Assembly: GCF_024498135.1 (NCBI RefSeq)
Contig: NZ_JANHOH010000001.1
Location: forward strand, 682,001-746,000
DNA from: Mucilaginibacter aquariorum
GTDB taxonomy: Bacteria; Bacteroidota; Bacteroidia; Sphingobacteriales; Sphingobacteriaceae
Length of the DNA stretch: 64,000 nt
Direction: 5' to 3'
Positions 53,254-61,730 of this stretch are shown here, piece after piece. Position 1 is the first letter of the stretch. The number at the start of each line of letters is the position of its first letter. A program made the position numbers and the translations under genes. The notes below the pieces were generated by a model. That model worked only from the letters and a program-made list of their open reading frames with translations, ran no database searches and was not told the origin of the DNA.

Positions 53254-53296
53254 TCTTATATTTACCGTGCTGTCTTTATAACCGGCAAATAAAAAT

Positions 53297-54442
53297 TTGA
53301 TAACAAACCTTAAACAATTTGCTGAATTTATACGCTCTTATGCCACTGGTGGGGGCATTTTAATTGCCTGCGTTATTATATCCCTTTTAGTGGCGAATTT
53401 TGGCTTTAATGATCCGTTTAATGGCGTTTTGGAAACTACCATTGGCCCCTATACTACCCTTGCCTGGATAAACGATGGTTTAATGGCCATCTTCTTCCTG
53501 CTGGTTGGTCTCGAGATTAAAGACGAAGTATTAAATGGCGAATTATCTGATAAACAATCGGCCACCCTACCCGTATTTGCGGCCATTGGCGGCATGCTTA
53601 TTCCTGCCGCAATATATGCGCTCATTAATCTAAACACAGCCACCGGTAAAGGCTGGGGTATCCCTATGGCTACCGATATTGCTTTTGTAGTGGCTATCAT
53701 CAGCGTCATCAAATCGAGGGTACCACAATCGTTGCAGGTGTTTATAAAAGCACTGGCAATTGTAGATGATCTTGGGGCGATATTGGTTATCGCCATATTC
53801 TATTCGGCCGGGCTGCATACAACTTATCTGTTACTGGCATTGGCTATGTTTATTTTACAGCTAATATTTAACCGCTTTAATGTACGTTATTTGGCGGCAT
53901 ACCTTATTCCGGGAGTATTTATGTGGTATTTTATCCATCACAGCGGCATACATGCAACTGTGGCCGGGGTGTTAACCGCAATGGCTATCCCACATAATAT
54001 TAAGTTGGGTTTCTCTCCGTTAAAGAAGCTGATACACCTGCTGGAGAACCCGGTAAATTTTATCATTGTACCGTTATTCGCCCTGGCTAACTCTAATATA
54101 AATATCGTGGAAAGCCTGGCCGGTGGTAATATTATAAATCCTCTATCAGCAGGGATCTTATTTGGTTTGCTGTTGGGCAAGCCCATAGGCATAACGCTGT
54201 TTAGCTGGCTGGCAGTAAAACTTAAGCTATCAAAATTAGCCGATGGCGTAAAATGGACTCAAGTTTGGGGAATTGGTCAATTAGCAGGGATCGGTTTTAC
54301 CATGTCTATATTTATGGCGCTGCTTTCCTTTGCTGATGTCGAATTACAAAGCCAGGCAAAGTTCACCATATTAGTCACTTCGTTATCAGCAGCGGCAATT
54401 GGCTATATATTTCTTGTCCGGGTAAAAAGGACTACGACTTAA
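53297..54442 (+). CDS. nhaA: Na+/H+ antiporter NhaA
   Basis: The 381-residue membrane protein has about 12 helices. It carries the NhaA hallmarks: NDGLMAIFFLLVGLEIKDE near the N-terminus, GIPMATDIAFVVAIISVI and KALAIVDDLGAILVIAIFY with the paired catalytic Asp (VDD). IHATVAGVLTAMAIP and GKPIGITLFSWLAVKL follow, and the C-terminal GIGFTMSIFMALLSF closes the fold. It exchanges Na+ for protons for pH and salt homeostasis. The start is TTG at 53297; no ATG is available before the upstream in-frame stop. The 3' end overlaps the convergent trpA by 11 bp. Confidence 0.95.
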   Translation: MITNLKQFAEFIRSYATGGGILIACVIISLLVANFGFNDPFNGVLETTIGPYTTLAWINDGLMAIFFLLVGLEIKDEVLNGELSDKQSATLPVFAAIGGMLIPAAIYALINLNTATGKGWGIPMATDIAFVVAIISVIKSRVPQSLQVFIKALAIVDDLGAILVIAIFYSAGLHTTYLLLALAMFILQLIFNRFNVRYLAAYLIPGVFMWYFIHHSGIHATVAGVLTAMAIPHNIKLGFSPLKKLIHLLENPVNFIIVPLFALANSNINIVESLAGGNIINPLSAGILFGLLLGKPIGITLFSWLAVKLKLSKLADGVKWTQVWGIGQLAGIGFTMSIFMALLSFADVELQSQAKFTILVTSLSAAAIGYIFLVRVKRTTT

Positions 54443-55202
54443 TATTGCCAATAAAGGCAGGGATCTTGTCCATGTAATTATCTTCGGCAAGTAGTTTCAC
54501 AAAAGCGCTTCCTACAATAGCGCCATTAGCATATTGGCAAGCTTTGCGGAAAGATTTATGGTCTGATATGCCAAAACCTATAATAGTTGGGTTTTTCAAC
54601 TCCATGGCTTTAATGCGGTTATAGTAACCTTCAATGCTATCTGTAAGCTGTAAATTGCCACCCGTTATTGATGATGACGAAAGCAAGTAGATAAAGCTAT
54701 TGCTTAACCTGTCAATCTTACGGATGCGTTCTTCAGATGTTTGCGGGGTAACCAGGAATATATTGCTCAGGTCATTATCCTCAAAATAATTGCTGTAAAG
54801 CAGTTCGTATTCGTACATCGGCAAGTCGGGTACAATAATACCATCTACGCCTACCGCAGCTGCCGCTTTGCAAAAGCGCTCAACACCAAACTGCACTATT
54901 GGGTTAACATAACCCATTAACAAAATGGGGATGCTTACGCGGCTACGCAGATCTTTCAATTGCTCAAACAGCAGATGAAGATTCATGCCATTATCCAGCG
55001 CCGTTTGCGAGCTATGCTGTATAGTTGGCCCGTCTGCAACCGGGTCCGAATATGGGAAACCTATCTCCAGGAAATCGGCGCCGGCTTTTTCTAATGCTTC
55101 GGCAATATCAACAGTGGTGTTCAGTTCCGGATAACCGGCAGTAAAGTATATCGAAAGCAGGTTTTTATTTTTTGTTGCAAAAAGCTGGTTCAGTCTGTTC
55201 AT
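54432..55202 (-). CDS. trpA: tryptophan synthase alpha subunit
   Basis: The TIM-barrel protein has about 256 residues from the ATG at 55202 (MNRLNQLF, the usual Bacteroidota start). A start at 55223 would add seven residues. Signatures are LSIYFTAGYPELNTT, GADFLEIGFPYSDPVADGPTIQ with the catalytic Glu and Asp, ILLMGYVNPIVQFG, DGIIVPDLP and IGFGISDHKSF. It cleaves indole-glycerol phosphate and passes indole to the beta subunit. It stands alone: nhaA is convergent on one side and a divergent symporter gene lies on the other, so trpB and other trp genes are not linked here. Confidence 0.97.
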   Translation of the reverse strand: MNRLNQLFATKNKNLLSIYFTAGYPELNTTVDIAEALEKAGADFLEIGFPYSDPVADGPTIQHSSQTALDNGMNLHLLFEQLKDLRSRVSIPILLMGYVNPIVQFGVERFCKAAAAVGVDGIIVPDLPMYEYELLYSNYFEDNDLSNIFLVTPQTSEERIRKIDRLSNSFIYLLSSSSITGGNLQLTDSIEGYYNRIKAMELKNPTIIGFGISDHKSFRKACQYANGAIVGSAFVKLLAEDNYMDKIPAFIGNIKS

Positions 55203-55307
55203 TGGAGATGTTGTGTTTGCCATATTCCTTACCTGCAAAAATTAGTTGGCAGGCAGCTGCAAAAATATCGTTAATAAATGTCTTTTATAGCATGATAAGA
55301 ATATTTT

Positions 55308-55408
55308 ACCACAGACGACACAGAGTTTTTTCACAGAGGCCACTAAGTTTTTTAAATTATTAATCTTTGTGCTCTTTGTGTATTTTTCTCTGTGACGTCT
55401 GTGGTTAA
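55308..55408. repeat. CACAGAG-type inverted-repeat element, copy 2
   Basis: Left end ACCACAGACGACACAGAG (55308-55325) and right end CTCTGTGACGTCTGTGGT (55388-55405) are inverted with one mismatch. The interior has related CACAGAG and CTTTGTG stretches. It is about 100 bp and matches the ends of the element at 27841-27968. It lies between the divergent trpA and symporter genes, so it sits in their promoter region. The rest of that 284-bp spacer shows no clear signal. Confidence 0.75.
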
Positions 55409-55507
55409 TTGCCTGCTATTATAGTTAATTAATTTTGTTTTGCTGATCCTAACCTCTACTTTAGAGCAATCTGCTTTTAGCAGATATGCATTAAACCCTG
55501 AAGAATT

Positions 55508-56992
55508 ATGTCTCCCGGAATATTACTCTCATTTATAGTTGGTTACTTTTTAGTACTCTTGGTGATATCATATCTCACCTCAAAAAAATCATCAGATAAC
55601 GATACCTTTTTTGTAGCTAACCGTAATTCCAAATGGTATTTAGTTGCCTTCGGGATGATAGGTACGGCATTAAGTGGTGTGACTTTTATATCGGTACCCG
55701 GTAAAGTAGGTGCTCCAAGTGGCGACCAATTTGCCTACTTTCAATTTGTGCTGGGTAACGCGGCAGGTTTTATTATAATAGCCACTGTACTGTTACCCTT
55801 ATATTACCGCTTAAAGCTTACATCTATATATAGTTATATTGAACAAGCTTTGGGTACTTGGAGCTATAAAACAGCAGCAGCCATTTTCTTGCTTAGCCGT
55901 ACCATCGGCTCATCATTCAGGCTGTATCTGGTGGTTATTGTATTGCAGAAATTCATTTTTGACAGCTATGGTGTGCCATTTGCGGTAACAGTGCTGATAT
56001 GCCTGGTGCTCATATGGTCGTACACGTTTAAAGGCGGCTTAAAAACTATTATTATAACCGATAGCCTGCAAACCTTATTCCTGGTATCATCGGTGTTCCT
56101 ATCTATCTATTTTATTTGTGACAGCCTTAACTACAATATATTTGAAGCAGCCGAGGCCATCAAAAACAGCAGTTACTCTAAAATATTTTTCTTTAATGAT
56201 TTTCTGGGCAGCCACTTCCATCTAAGTAAACAGTTCCTGGGTGGCTTATTCATTACGGTTGGTATGACCGGCCTTGACCAGGACCTGATGCAAAAAAACC
56301 TGAGCTTGAAAAATATAAAAGAGGCACAGAAAAACATGTTCAGCTTTACCGCGGTATTTGTGGTGATCAACATTTTCTTTTTAAGTGTTGGTGCTTTATT
56401 ATACATATATGCGCAACGCAATGGTATTACGGTAGCAAAAACCGATTACCTATACCCTACCATCGCTTTACAATACCTGGGTATAATACCTGCAATGGTG
56501 TTTATGCTGGGCTTAACCGCGGCAACTTTTGCCACTACCGATTCGGCGCTTACAGCGTTAACAACTTCCTTCTGTGTAGATTTCTTAAATTTCAATAAAC
56601 GCGGTGATGTAAACAGCAAGAAAATGGTTAATGTGCGCCATTATGTGCATATCGCTTTTTCGGGCCTTATGTTCCTCACGATAATTATGTTCAACGCGCT
56701 GAATAATGATGCCGTTGTAACCGCTATATTCAAGGTAGCATCATACACTTATGGGCCATTATTGGGGCTTTACAGCTTTGGTTTATTTATGAGTAACAGG
56801 CAGGTTAATGATAAGCTCGTGCCGTTTATTTGTTTGATATCCCCAGCGGTTTGTTACTTCCTCAGTACCGAGTCAAAAAACCTTTTAGGAGGTTATGTTT
56901 TCGACAATGAACTTATCATTGTAAACGGATTAATTACCTTTGGTGGCCTGTTGCTAAGCTCGCATAAGAAAACAAAGCTTGCAACATTATAG
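55508..56992 (+). CDS. sodium:solute symporter (SSS family)
   Basis: The 494-residue membrane protein has about 13 helices with the LeuT fold of the SSS family. Landmarks are the N-terminal FVANRNSKWYLVAFGMIGTALSGVTFISVPGKVG, LSRTIGSSFRLYLVV, FKGGLKTIIITDSLQTLFLV, GMTGLDQDLMQKNLSLKN and GLTAATFATTDSALTALTTSFCVDF. The last two carry the sodium-site region. The substrate cannot be told; relatives move sugars, inositol, sialic acid or amino acids. It is probably co-transcribed with the LOG-family gene 22 bp downstream. Confidence 0.92.
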   Translation: MSPGILLSFIVGYFLVLLVISYLTSKKSSDNDTFFVANRNSKWYLVAFGMIGTALSGVTFISVPGKVGAPSGDQFAYFQFVLGNAAGFIIIATVLLPLYYRLKLTSIYSYIEQALGTWSYKTAAAIFLLSRTIGSSFRLYLVVIVLQKFIFDSYGVPFAVTVLICLVLIWSYTFKGGLKTIIITDSLQTLFLVSSVFLSIYFICDSLNYNIFEAAEAIKNSSYSKIFFFNDFLGSHFHLSKQFLGGLFITVGMTGLDQDLMQKNLSLKNIKEAQKNMFSFTAVFVVINIFFLSVGALLYIYAQRNGITVAKTDYLYPTIALQYLGIIPAMVFMLGLTAATFATTDSALTALTTSFCVDFLNFNKRGDVNSKKMVNVRHYVHIAFSGLMFLTIIMFNALNNDAVVTAIFKVASYTYGPLLGLYSFGLFMSNRQVNDKLVPFICLISPAVCYFLSTESKNLLGGYVFDNELIIVNGLITFGGLLLSSHKKTKLATL

Positions 56993-57014
56993 TTATACTT
57001 TTTTATTATAGAAC

Positions 57015-57722
57015 ATGACTGGTGAAGAAAAAATAAGACAAGCATTTGAGAACAAAAACTGGCAGGAAATTAAGGTTACCGATTCCTGGCAAATATTTAA
57101 AATAATGGCCGAGTTTGTAGACGGCTTTGAAAAACTAGCAAAAATTGGCCCATGCGTATCCATCTTTGGGTCGGCACGTACACATAATGATAACAAGTAC
57201 TATAAACTGGCCGAAAACACTGCCCGCTTGCTTACAGAGCGTGGCTATGGCGTAATATCAGGCGGTGGGCCGGGTATTATGGAGGCAGCTAATAAAGGCG
57301 CTTACGAGGCCGGTGGTAAGTCGGTAGGCTTAAATATCGAGCTCCCTTTTGAACAGTTCCACAATAAATATATCGACAGGGATAAAATACTGGAGTTTGA
57401 TTACTTCTTTATCCGTAAGGTTATGTTTATGAAGTATTCGCAGGGCTTTATAGTATTGCCGGGAGGCTTTGGTACTATGGATGAATCGTTTGAAGCAATA
57501 ACGCTGATACAAACCGGCAAAATAGCCCGCTTCCCTATCGTTTTTGTTGGGGTTGAATATTGGGGTGGCCTGTTTAAATGGGTTGAAGAACGTATGCTGG
57601 CAGACGAGCACAACATCAGCGCGGATGACCTTAACCTTTACCGCGTGGTTGATACTGCCGAAGAAGCCGCGGAACATATCTTCCGTTTCTATGATAAGTA
57701 TGTGTTGAAACCAAACTTTTAA
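57015..57722 (+). CDS. LOG-family protein (nucleoside-monophosphate phosphoribohydrolase type)
   Basis: The 235-residue Rossmann-fold protein begins with a helical N-terminus. It has VSIFGSARTHNDNKYYKLAE, GVISGGGPGIMEAANKGAYEAGG and SVGLNIELPFEQ. The defining PGGFGTMDESFEAITLIQTGKI holds the PGGxGT motif and catalytic Glu. LOG proteins cleave the glycosidic bond of nucleotides, classically cytokinin ribotides; older annotation as lysine decarboxylase is wrong for this family. It follows the symporter gene and ends at a terminator hairpin. Confidence 0.92.
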   Translation: MTGEEKIRQAFENKNWQEIKVTDSWQIFKIMAEFVDGFEKLAKIGPCVSIFGSARTHNDNKYYKLAENTARLLTERGYGVISGGGPGIMEAANKGAYEAGGKSVGLNIELPFEQFHNKYIDRDKILEFDYFFIRKVMFMKYSQGFIVLPGGFGTMDESFEAITLIQTGKIARFPIVFVGVEYWGGLFKWVEERMLADEHNISADDLNLYRVVDTAEEAAEHIFRFYDKYVLKPNF

Positions 57723-57738
57723 AGTTGAATATGTTTCC

Positions 57739-57773
57739 AAAAAAGGCGGTTTGTATGTACAGGCCGCTTTTTT
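57739..57773 (+). terminator. terminator of the symporter/LOG unit
   Basis: An A-run and GCGG (57746-57749) pair with CCGC (57764-57767) and a run of six T, 16 nt after the stop, with one bulged G. Confidence 0.75.
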
Positions 57774-57823
57774 GCTTAGGAACAAATTGCTTTTTCTTCT
57801 TAGGCGGTTCTGTGACGACTCTT

Positions 57824-57929
57824 CTTGCGCTCGTCTGCGACGAGTGCTTAACATGGTTTAGCATCTGTGATGCGGTGGAGCGATATAAGCGCTAACCCAT
57901 GTTAAGCACTGATTATAAATCAGCGCAAG
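57824..57929. repeat. nested multi-hairpin element, REP-like or structured RNA
   Basis: An outer stem CTTGCGCT/AGCGCAAG (57824-57831 with 57922-57929) encloses three parts. The first is a small hairpin CGTC-TGC-GACG (57832-57842). The second is a 20-bp stem starting AGTGCTTAACATGG (57843-57862 with 57891-57910, one mismatch), whose loop holds GCATC-TGT-GATGC and a minor AGCG/CGCT pairing. The third is CTGATT-ATA-AATCAG (57909-57923), which overlaps neighbouring stem ends by two bases each. There is no coding potential. It lies in the 514-bp gap between the LOG and ypdA genes, upstream of the SRP RNA. It could be a REP-type non-autonomous mobile element or a small RNA. Confidence 0.7.
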
Positions 57930-58022
57930 TAATATTTCTAATTAATCTTCCTGATAATCAACCGCTACGCTCCTTAATTTCCTTTTTTAATAATTTCTTA
58001 ACCTAAAATGCATCCTTTTTCT

Positions 58023-58030
58023 ATCTTTGC
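58023..58030 (+). promoter_or_regulatory. -7 promoter element of the SRP RNA gene
   Basis: TATCTTTG matches TAnnTTTG exactly and ends 3 nt before the predicted 5' end of the SRP RNA. The T-rich region near 57985-57993 may supply the -33 element. Confidence 0.7.
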
Positions 58031-58033
58031 GGC

Positions 58034-58131
58034 GGGATAAGTCTTTTACGGCCAGCTCCTCTTGAACTCCCCCAGGGTGGGAACGCAGCAAGGGTAGAGA
58101 GTTGAGCGGCGCGATAAGAGTAGCTTATCCC
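58034..58131 (+). ncRNA. ffs: signal recognition particle RNA (small bacterial type)
   Basis: The conserved domain IV is visible: CCCAGGGTGGGAACGCAGCA followed by AGGGTAG, which folds into the Ffh-binding hairpin with the symmetric and asymmetric loops. It is flanked by pairing arms GGCCAGCTC.. and ..GAGCGGC. Terminal GGGATAAG (58034-58041) pairs perfectly with CTTATCCC (58124-58131), closing a rod of about 98 nt. A consensus promoter directly precedes it. It scaffolds SRP for co-translational membrane targeting. A weak hairpin ATGCCCT/AGGGCAT (58138-58163) lies downstream and may aid termination. Ends are predicted from pairing only. Confidence 0.88.
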
Positions 58132-58236
58132 ATTTTTATGCCCTGTTTTTTCTAAAAGGGCATAATTGGATATCAAACTCACAGATATTCAACATTCAAA
58201 ATACATTTCTTCCGGCCAAACTAATTATCTTCGCAC

Positions 58237-59193
58237 ATGCTCGATATACTTATTATAGGCGGTGGCCCCATTGGTTTAGCCTGCGGACTGGCAGCTCAAA
58301 AAGCCGGATTAAGTTTTGTTATTGTTGAAAAAGGCTGCCTGGTAAATTCATTGTACAACTACCCTTCTACCATGACATTCTTCTCTACATCAGAAAAACT
58401 GGAAATTGGAGGCGTGCCTTTTGTTACCGTACACACAAAACCAACCCGTGCCGATGCCTTAGAATATTATCGCCGTGTGGCTTTGTCTAACAACCTGCCA
58501 TTAAACTTATTTGAAGAAGTAACCGATGTAAAACCCACAGATGGCGGCTATACTATCGTCACTTCAAAAGCTACTTACCGGGCAAAAAAAGTGATCCTTT
58601 CAACAGGGTTTTATGATATAGCTGTAAATTTAAATATCCCCGGCGAAGACCTGCCTAAGGTAAAACACTATTATCAGGACCCGCATTATTACACCTTGCA
58701 AAAAGTTGTTGTGGTGGGCAGCAGCAATTCCGCTATTGACGTGGCTTTAGAAACTTACCGCAAGGGTGCCGAGGTTACACTTGTGGTTCGCGGCCCCGAG
58801 ATTAGCCCCCGGGTTAAATACTGGGTGCGGCCGGATATCATCAATCGTATAAAAGAAGGCAGCATTAAGGCTTATTTCAACTCAAACCTTGCTGCTATCC
58901 GCCAAACGGAGGTTGATATACATACCCCGGAAGGTAAAATAACCATCCCTAATGATTTTGTTATGGCCATGACGGGTTATAAGCCTAATTTTGATTTTCT
59001 GGCAAAGCTGGGCATTAAACTATCCAAAGATAAATTCATACCCGAATACAATCACGAAACTATGGAAACCAACCAGGCGGGACTATACCTTGCCGGCGTG
59101 GTTTGCGGCGGATTGGATACACACCTTTGGTTTATCGAAAATTCACGCATTCATGCGGATATGATAATTGATGATATTGTGAGAAAGAAGTAA
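58237..59193 (+). CDS. ypdA: YpdA-family bacillithiol-disulfide-reductase-like flavoprotein
   Basis: The 318-residue protein has the FAD motif ILIIGGGPIGLACGLAA (about 4-20), the YpdA-specific NSLYNYPSTMTFFSTSEKLEIGG, and the NADPH motif VVVGSSNSAIDVALE (about 163-177). The C-terminal FAD contact is MTGYKPNFDFLAKLGI with AGLYLAGVVCGG. Unlike thioredoxin reductases it has no CxxC redox pair, as is usual for YpdA. It is thought to recycle oxidised bacillithiol or a related thiol. It is monocistronic downstream of the SRP RNA. A TATCTTCG element only 3 nt before the ATG hints at a very short leader. Confidence 0.92.
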   Translation: MLDILIIGGGPIGLACGLAAQKAGLSFVIVEKGCLVNSLYNYPSTMTFFSTSEKLEIGGVPFVTVHTKPTRADALEYYRRVALSNNLPLNLFEEVTDVKPTDGGYTIVTSKATYRAKKVILSTGFYDIAVNLNIPGEDLPKVKHYYQDPHYYTLQKVVVVGSSNSAIDVALETYRKGAEVTLVVRGPEISPRVKYWVRPDIINRIKEGSIKAYFNSNLAAIRQTEVDIHTPEGKITIPNDFVMAMTGYKPNFDFLAKLGIKLSKDKFIPEYNHETMETNQAGLYLAGVVCGGLDTHLWFIENSRIHADMIIDDIVRKK

Positions 59194-59264
59194 GAGTTGG
59201 TTTTTTTATTGATCAATATTTATTATCGATGAAAAACTTTATATTAACTACATAACCCCGGCTT

Positions 59265-60278
59265 ATGAGTAATATCACTATCAAAGAGCTTGCACTTAAA
59301 TTGAATTTGTCGGCCGCCACTGTATCGAGGGCATTAAGTGATAGTTACCAAATTAGCACTGCAACCAAACAAAGGGTTTGGGATTTAGCTAAAAAACTAA
59401 ATTATGAACCTAACCCATCGGCAAGTACTTTACGAAGCCATAAAACCAAAACCCTGGCGGTAATTGTTCCCGAGATAGCCAATAATTTTTTTTCGCAGGC
59501 AATTAATGGCATCGAAGAAGTTTCGAGGCAACATGGCTATCATGTATTAATTTATCAAACCCACGAAAACAGCGAAATAGAAGCCGCCTTTATAAAAAGT
59601 TTAGTGAGCGGCCGTGTTGATGGGGTTTTAATCTCAGTATCGAGCGAAACAAATAATAAGGATCATTTTACCGAACTAAATAAAACCATCCCTGTTGTGT
59701 TTTTTGACAGGGCGTTAGACAATATGGAGGCTGTTAAAATAACAACCAACGATTATGAAAGTGCATATAACGCTACAGAACACTTAATTGAATGCGGCTG
59801 TAAAAAAATAAGCTTTCTTTTTGCACTTAATAACCTTTCAACCGGTAAAAACCGACTAAACGGCTATATAGATGCATTGACAAGTAATAACATTGCTTAT
59901 GATGAAACACTAATAATTAACTGCGATAAAGATGAAAACCAAAATTACTCGCACATAAAAGATCTATTGACTAAAAATAAACCAGATGGCCTGATTTCCT
60001 CTATTGAAGAATTGGTACTGCCTTGTTATGCTATATGTGAAGAGCTAAATATAAATATCCCCGATGATCTTAAAATAGTAAGCTTCTCTAACTTAAAAAC
60101 AGCGCCATTCTTAAACCCGTCGTTAACAACCATTACACAACCCGCATTTGAAATAGGTATAACAGCCGCAACCCTCATTTTAAAGCTATTGAATAAAAAA
60201 CAAGTTGACACAAACGAAGTTGTCGTGTTAAAATCGGATCTGATTGAGAGAGGATCTACGGCTGTTAAAAAAAATTAA
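59265..60278 (+). CDS. LacI-family transcriptional regulator, probable inositol oxygenase repressor
   Basis: The 337-residue protein has an N-terminal LacI helix-turn-helix and hinge: [21 protein letters not shown] with the recognition helix, [21 protein letters not shown] periplasmic-binding-protein-like sensor domain follows ([64 protein letters not shown]). It is convergent with the myo-inositol oxygenase gene, their ends overlapping by 4 bp. A LacI-type operator precedes that gene. It therefore probably represses inositol or glucuronate breakdown and is relieved by a pathway sugar, which is inference from context. Confidence 0.92.
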   Translation: MSNITIKELALKLNLSAATVSRALSDSYQISTATKQRVWDLAKKLNYEPNPSASTLRSHKTKTLAVIVPEIANNFFSQAINGIEEVSRQHGYHVLIYQTHENSEIEAAFIKSLVSGRVDGVLISVSSETNNKDHFTELNKTIPVVFFDRALDNMEAVKITTNDYESAYNATEHLIECGCKKISFLFALNNLSTGKNRLNGYIDALTSNNIAYDETLIINCDKDENQNYSHIKDLLTKNKPDGLISSIEELVLPCYAICEELNINIPDDLKIVSFSNLKTAPFLNPSLTTITQPAFEIGITAATLILKLLNKKQVDTNEVVVLKSDLIERGSTAVKKN

Positions 60279-61144
60279 AGTTTAACCGTTTCGGGTAAGT
60301 ACTTAGCAATTAAATCTTCATAATAGGGTTTTAACTCGGCCACTACGGGTGGTTTAGGGCTTTTAGAATACAAGTCGTACGGGTTAAATTTATCAACCCA
60401 TTTAAACATCTCCTTATCGTGGGCATTTAACAGGTGATCATAAGCGTTTTCGCGATGCTGCGAATAAAACGAATGATAACGGATCATGTATAAAGCGGGT
60501 TCGGGAAGATAATCTTTAGTTATATGATACAAATATTCATCATGTCCCCACGACATATGAATGTTATCTAACCCACACTGGTGCGTGTAAACGCCGTATT
60601 TGGTATTAAAACGCTCGTCGTCATTATCAGGGTTGGCAGCAAAAAATTCTGGGAATACAATTTTGTCCGAAAACTTGCAACCCACCGGGAAGGTATCTCC
60701 CACAACATTCCATTGTGGTTCGCCAAATAAGCATAATACCTTGCCTAAATCATGTATAAATCCGGTTAATACAAACCAATCCGGATGTCCGTCGGCCCTA
60801 ATGGCTTCGGCTGTTTGCAGTAAATGTTGCAGCTGATCTAAAGAGGTATCAGGATCAGAATCATCAACCAGGGTATTTAAATAATCCATGGCATCCCACC
60901 AGGGCATTTCCTTTTTATCAAACTTTAAAAAATTAGCCTTTTTTGCCAATACATTATCATAGGTTTGATATTTATGGTTGAGCCTATAAAATTCGCGCAC
61001 CGAGTCGTTTTCCGGGCTATCGTAATTCCTGAACTCCTCTTTAGCTTTTTTTGTGCCGTCTTCCGGATATCTTTTTAAAACATCATCTTCCCATACATCC
61101 AAACTACTTAGCGGTGCTATTTCATTTTCATTTAAACTTTCCAT
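60275..61144 (-). CDS. myo-inositol oxygenase
   Basis: The 289-residue protein matches MIOX over its whole length: [26 protein letters not shown], then the iron ligands in [42 protein letters not shown] and [14 protein letters not shown]. All six ligand positions known from mammalian MIOX (four His, two Asp) are present. It converts myo-inositol and oxygen to D-glucuronate at a mixed-valence di-iron site. There is no signal peptide, so it is cytoplasmic. Downstream glucuronate genes are not in the window. The adjacent LacI regulator and the operator 122 bp upstream suggest substrate-controlled expression. Confidence 0.95.
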   Translation of the reverse strand: MESLNENEIAPLSSLDVWEDDVLKRYPEDGTKKAKEEFRNYDSPENDSVREFYRLNHKYQTYDNVLAKKANFLKFDKKEMPWWDAMDYLNTLVDDSDPDTSLDQLQHLLQTAEAIRADGHPDWFVLTGFIHDLGKVLCLFGEPQWNVVGDTFPVGCKFSDKIVFPEFFAANPDNDDERFNTKYGVYTHQCGLDNIHMSWGHDEYLYHITKDYLPEPALYMIRYHSFYSQHRENAYDHLLNAHDKEMFKWVDKFNPYDLYSKSPKPPVVAELKPYYEDLIAKYLPETVKL

Positions 61145-61265
61145 ATCAGTAATTTTTTATTGAGCCTTCGGATAAAACAGCGTTAATAGGACTGTCCTTT
61201 TATAATTGGTATTATAAAGTTCAATAAAACATATGGTTATGTTGGCAGTAAGTGTGGTGTATATT

Positions 61266-61283
61266 TACGTAAACGATTACGTA
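61266..61283. promoter_or_regulatory. LacI-type operator upstream of inositol oxygenase
   Basis: TACGTAAACGATTACGTA is palindromic at 16 of 18 positions around a central CG step, the hallmark of LacI-family sites. It lies 122 bp before the inositol oxygenase start, and the only regulator gene nearby is of the LacI family. The rest of the 586-bp gap (61145-61730) is AT-rich, apart from a GC-rich patch near 61575-61612, with no gene that I can support. Confidence 0.7.
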
Positions 61284-61730
61284 GATGTTTGTTAACCGCA
61301 TTATTATCACAAAACAGAAGTAATAATCAACATTAATTAAGCTTTTGCAGATACTGTTCTGTTATATTAATATTTCTCAATTGTAATGTTTTATGCGTGC
61401 AGGCAAATTATAACAGTTTTTTCTTGCATAAGTAAAATTTAATGCAATAATTTGCACAAAATTAAAAAGTACACATACTTTCAAGAAAATGATCAAACAA
61501 AACATAAACAGAATGGATATCAGTGCATTTTTTGCTCCGGTTGCCGCTGCTTTAGTTTCTTTTGTTTTGTTATTCCCCCCCAGCCGACGACGGGTGTTCA
61601 TCCCACGGGTTTGAATTAGGTTTTAATCTCCACCCAAACAAAGAAGCCTTATTAAACTTCTTTAAACAACGTCCATCTAATTATTACGGCCTTATAAAGC
61701 CAATAATTTAACGGTAATTTTTCTATTATA

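Noticed and set aside
58138..58163. Hairpin ATGCCCT/AGGGCAT after the SRP RNA as a terminator
   Set aside because: The stem is only 7 bp with a 12-nt loop and no T-run follows, so it is mentioned but not listed as a terminator.
59225..59240. TTATCGATGA upstream of the LacI gene as an autoregulatory operator
   Set aside because: It is only partly palindromic and lacks the flanks seen in the site upstream of the inositol oxygenase.
61377..61601. 74-codon minus-strand frame in the gap before the arginine operon
   Set aside because: It has a hydrophobic stretch but low complexity, no family resemblance and no promoter or operon context; treated as spacer.
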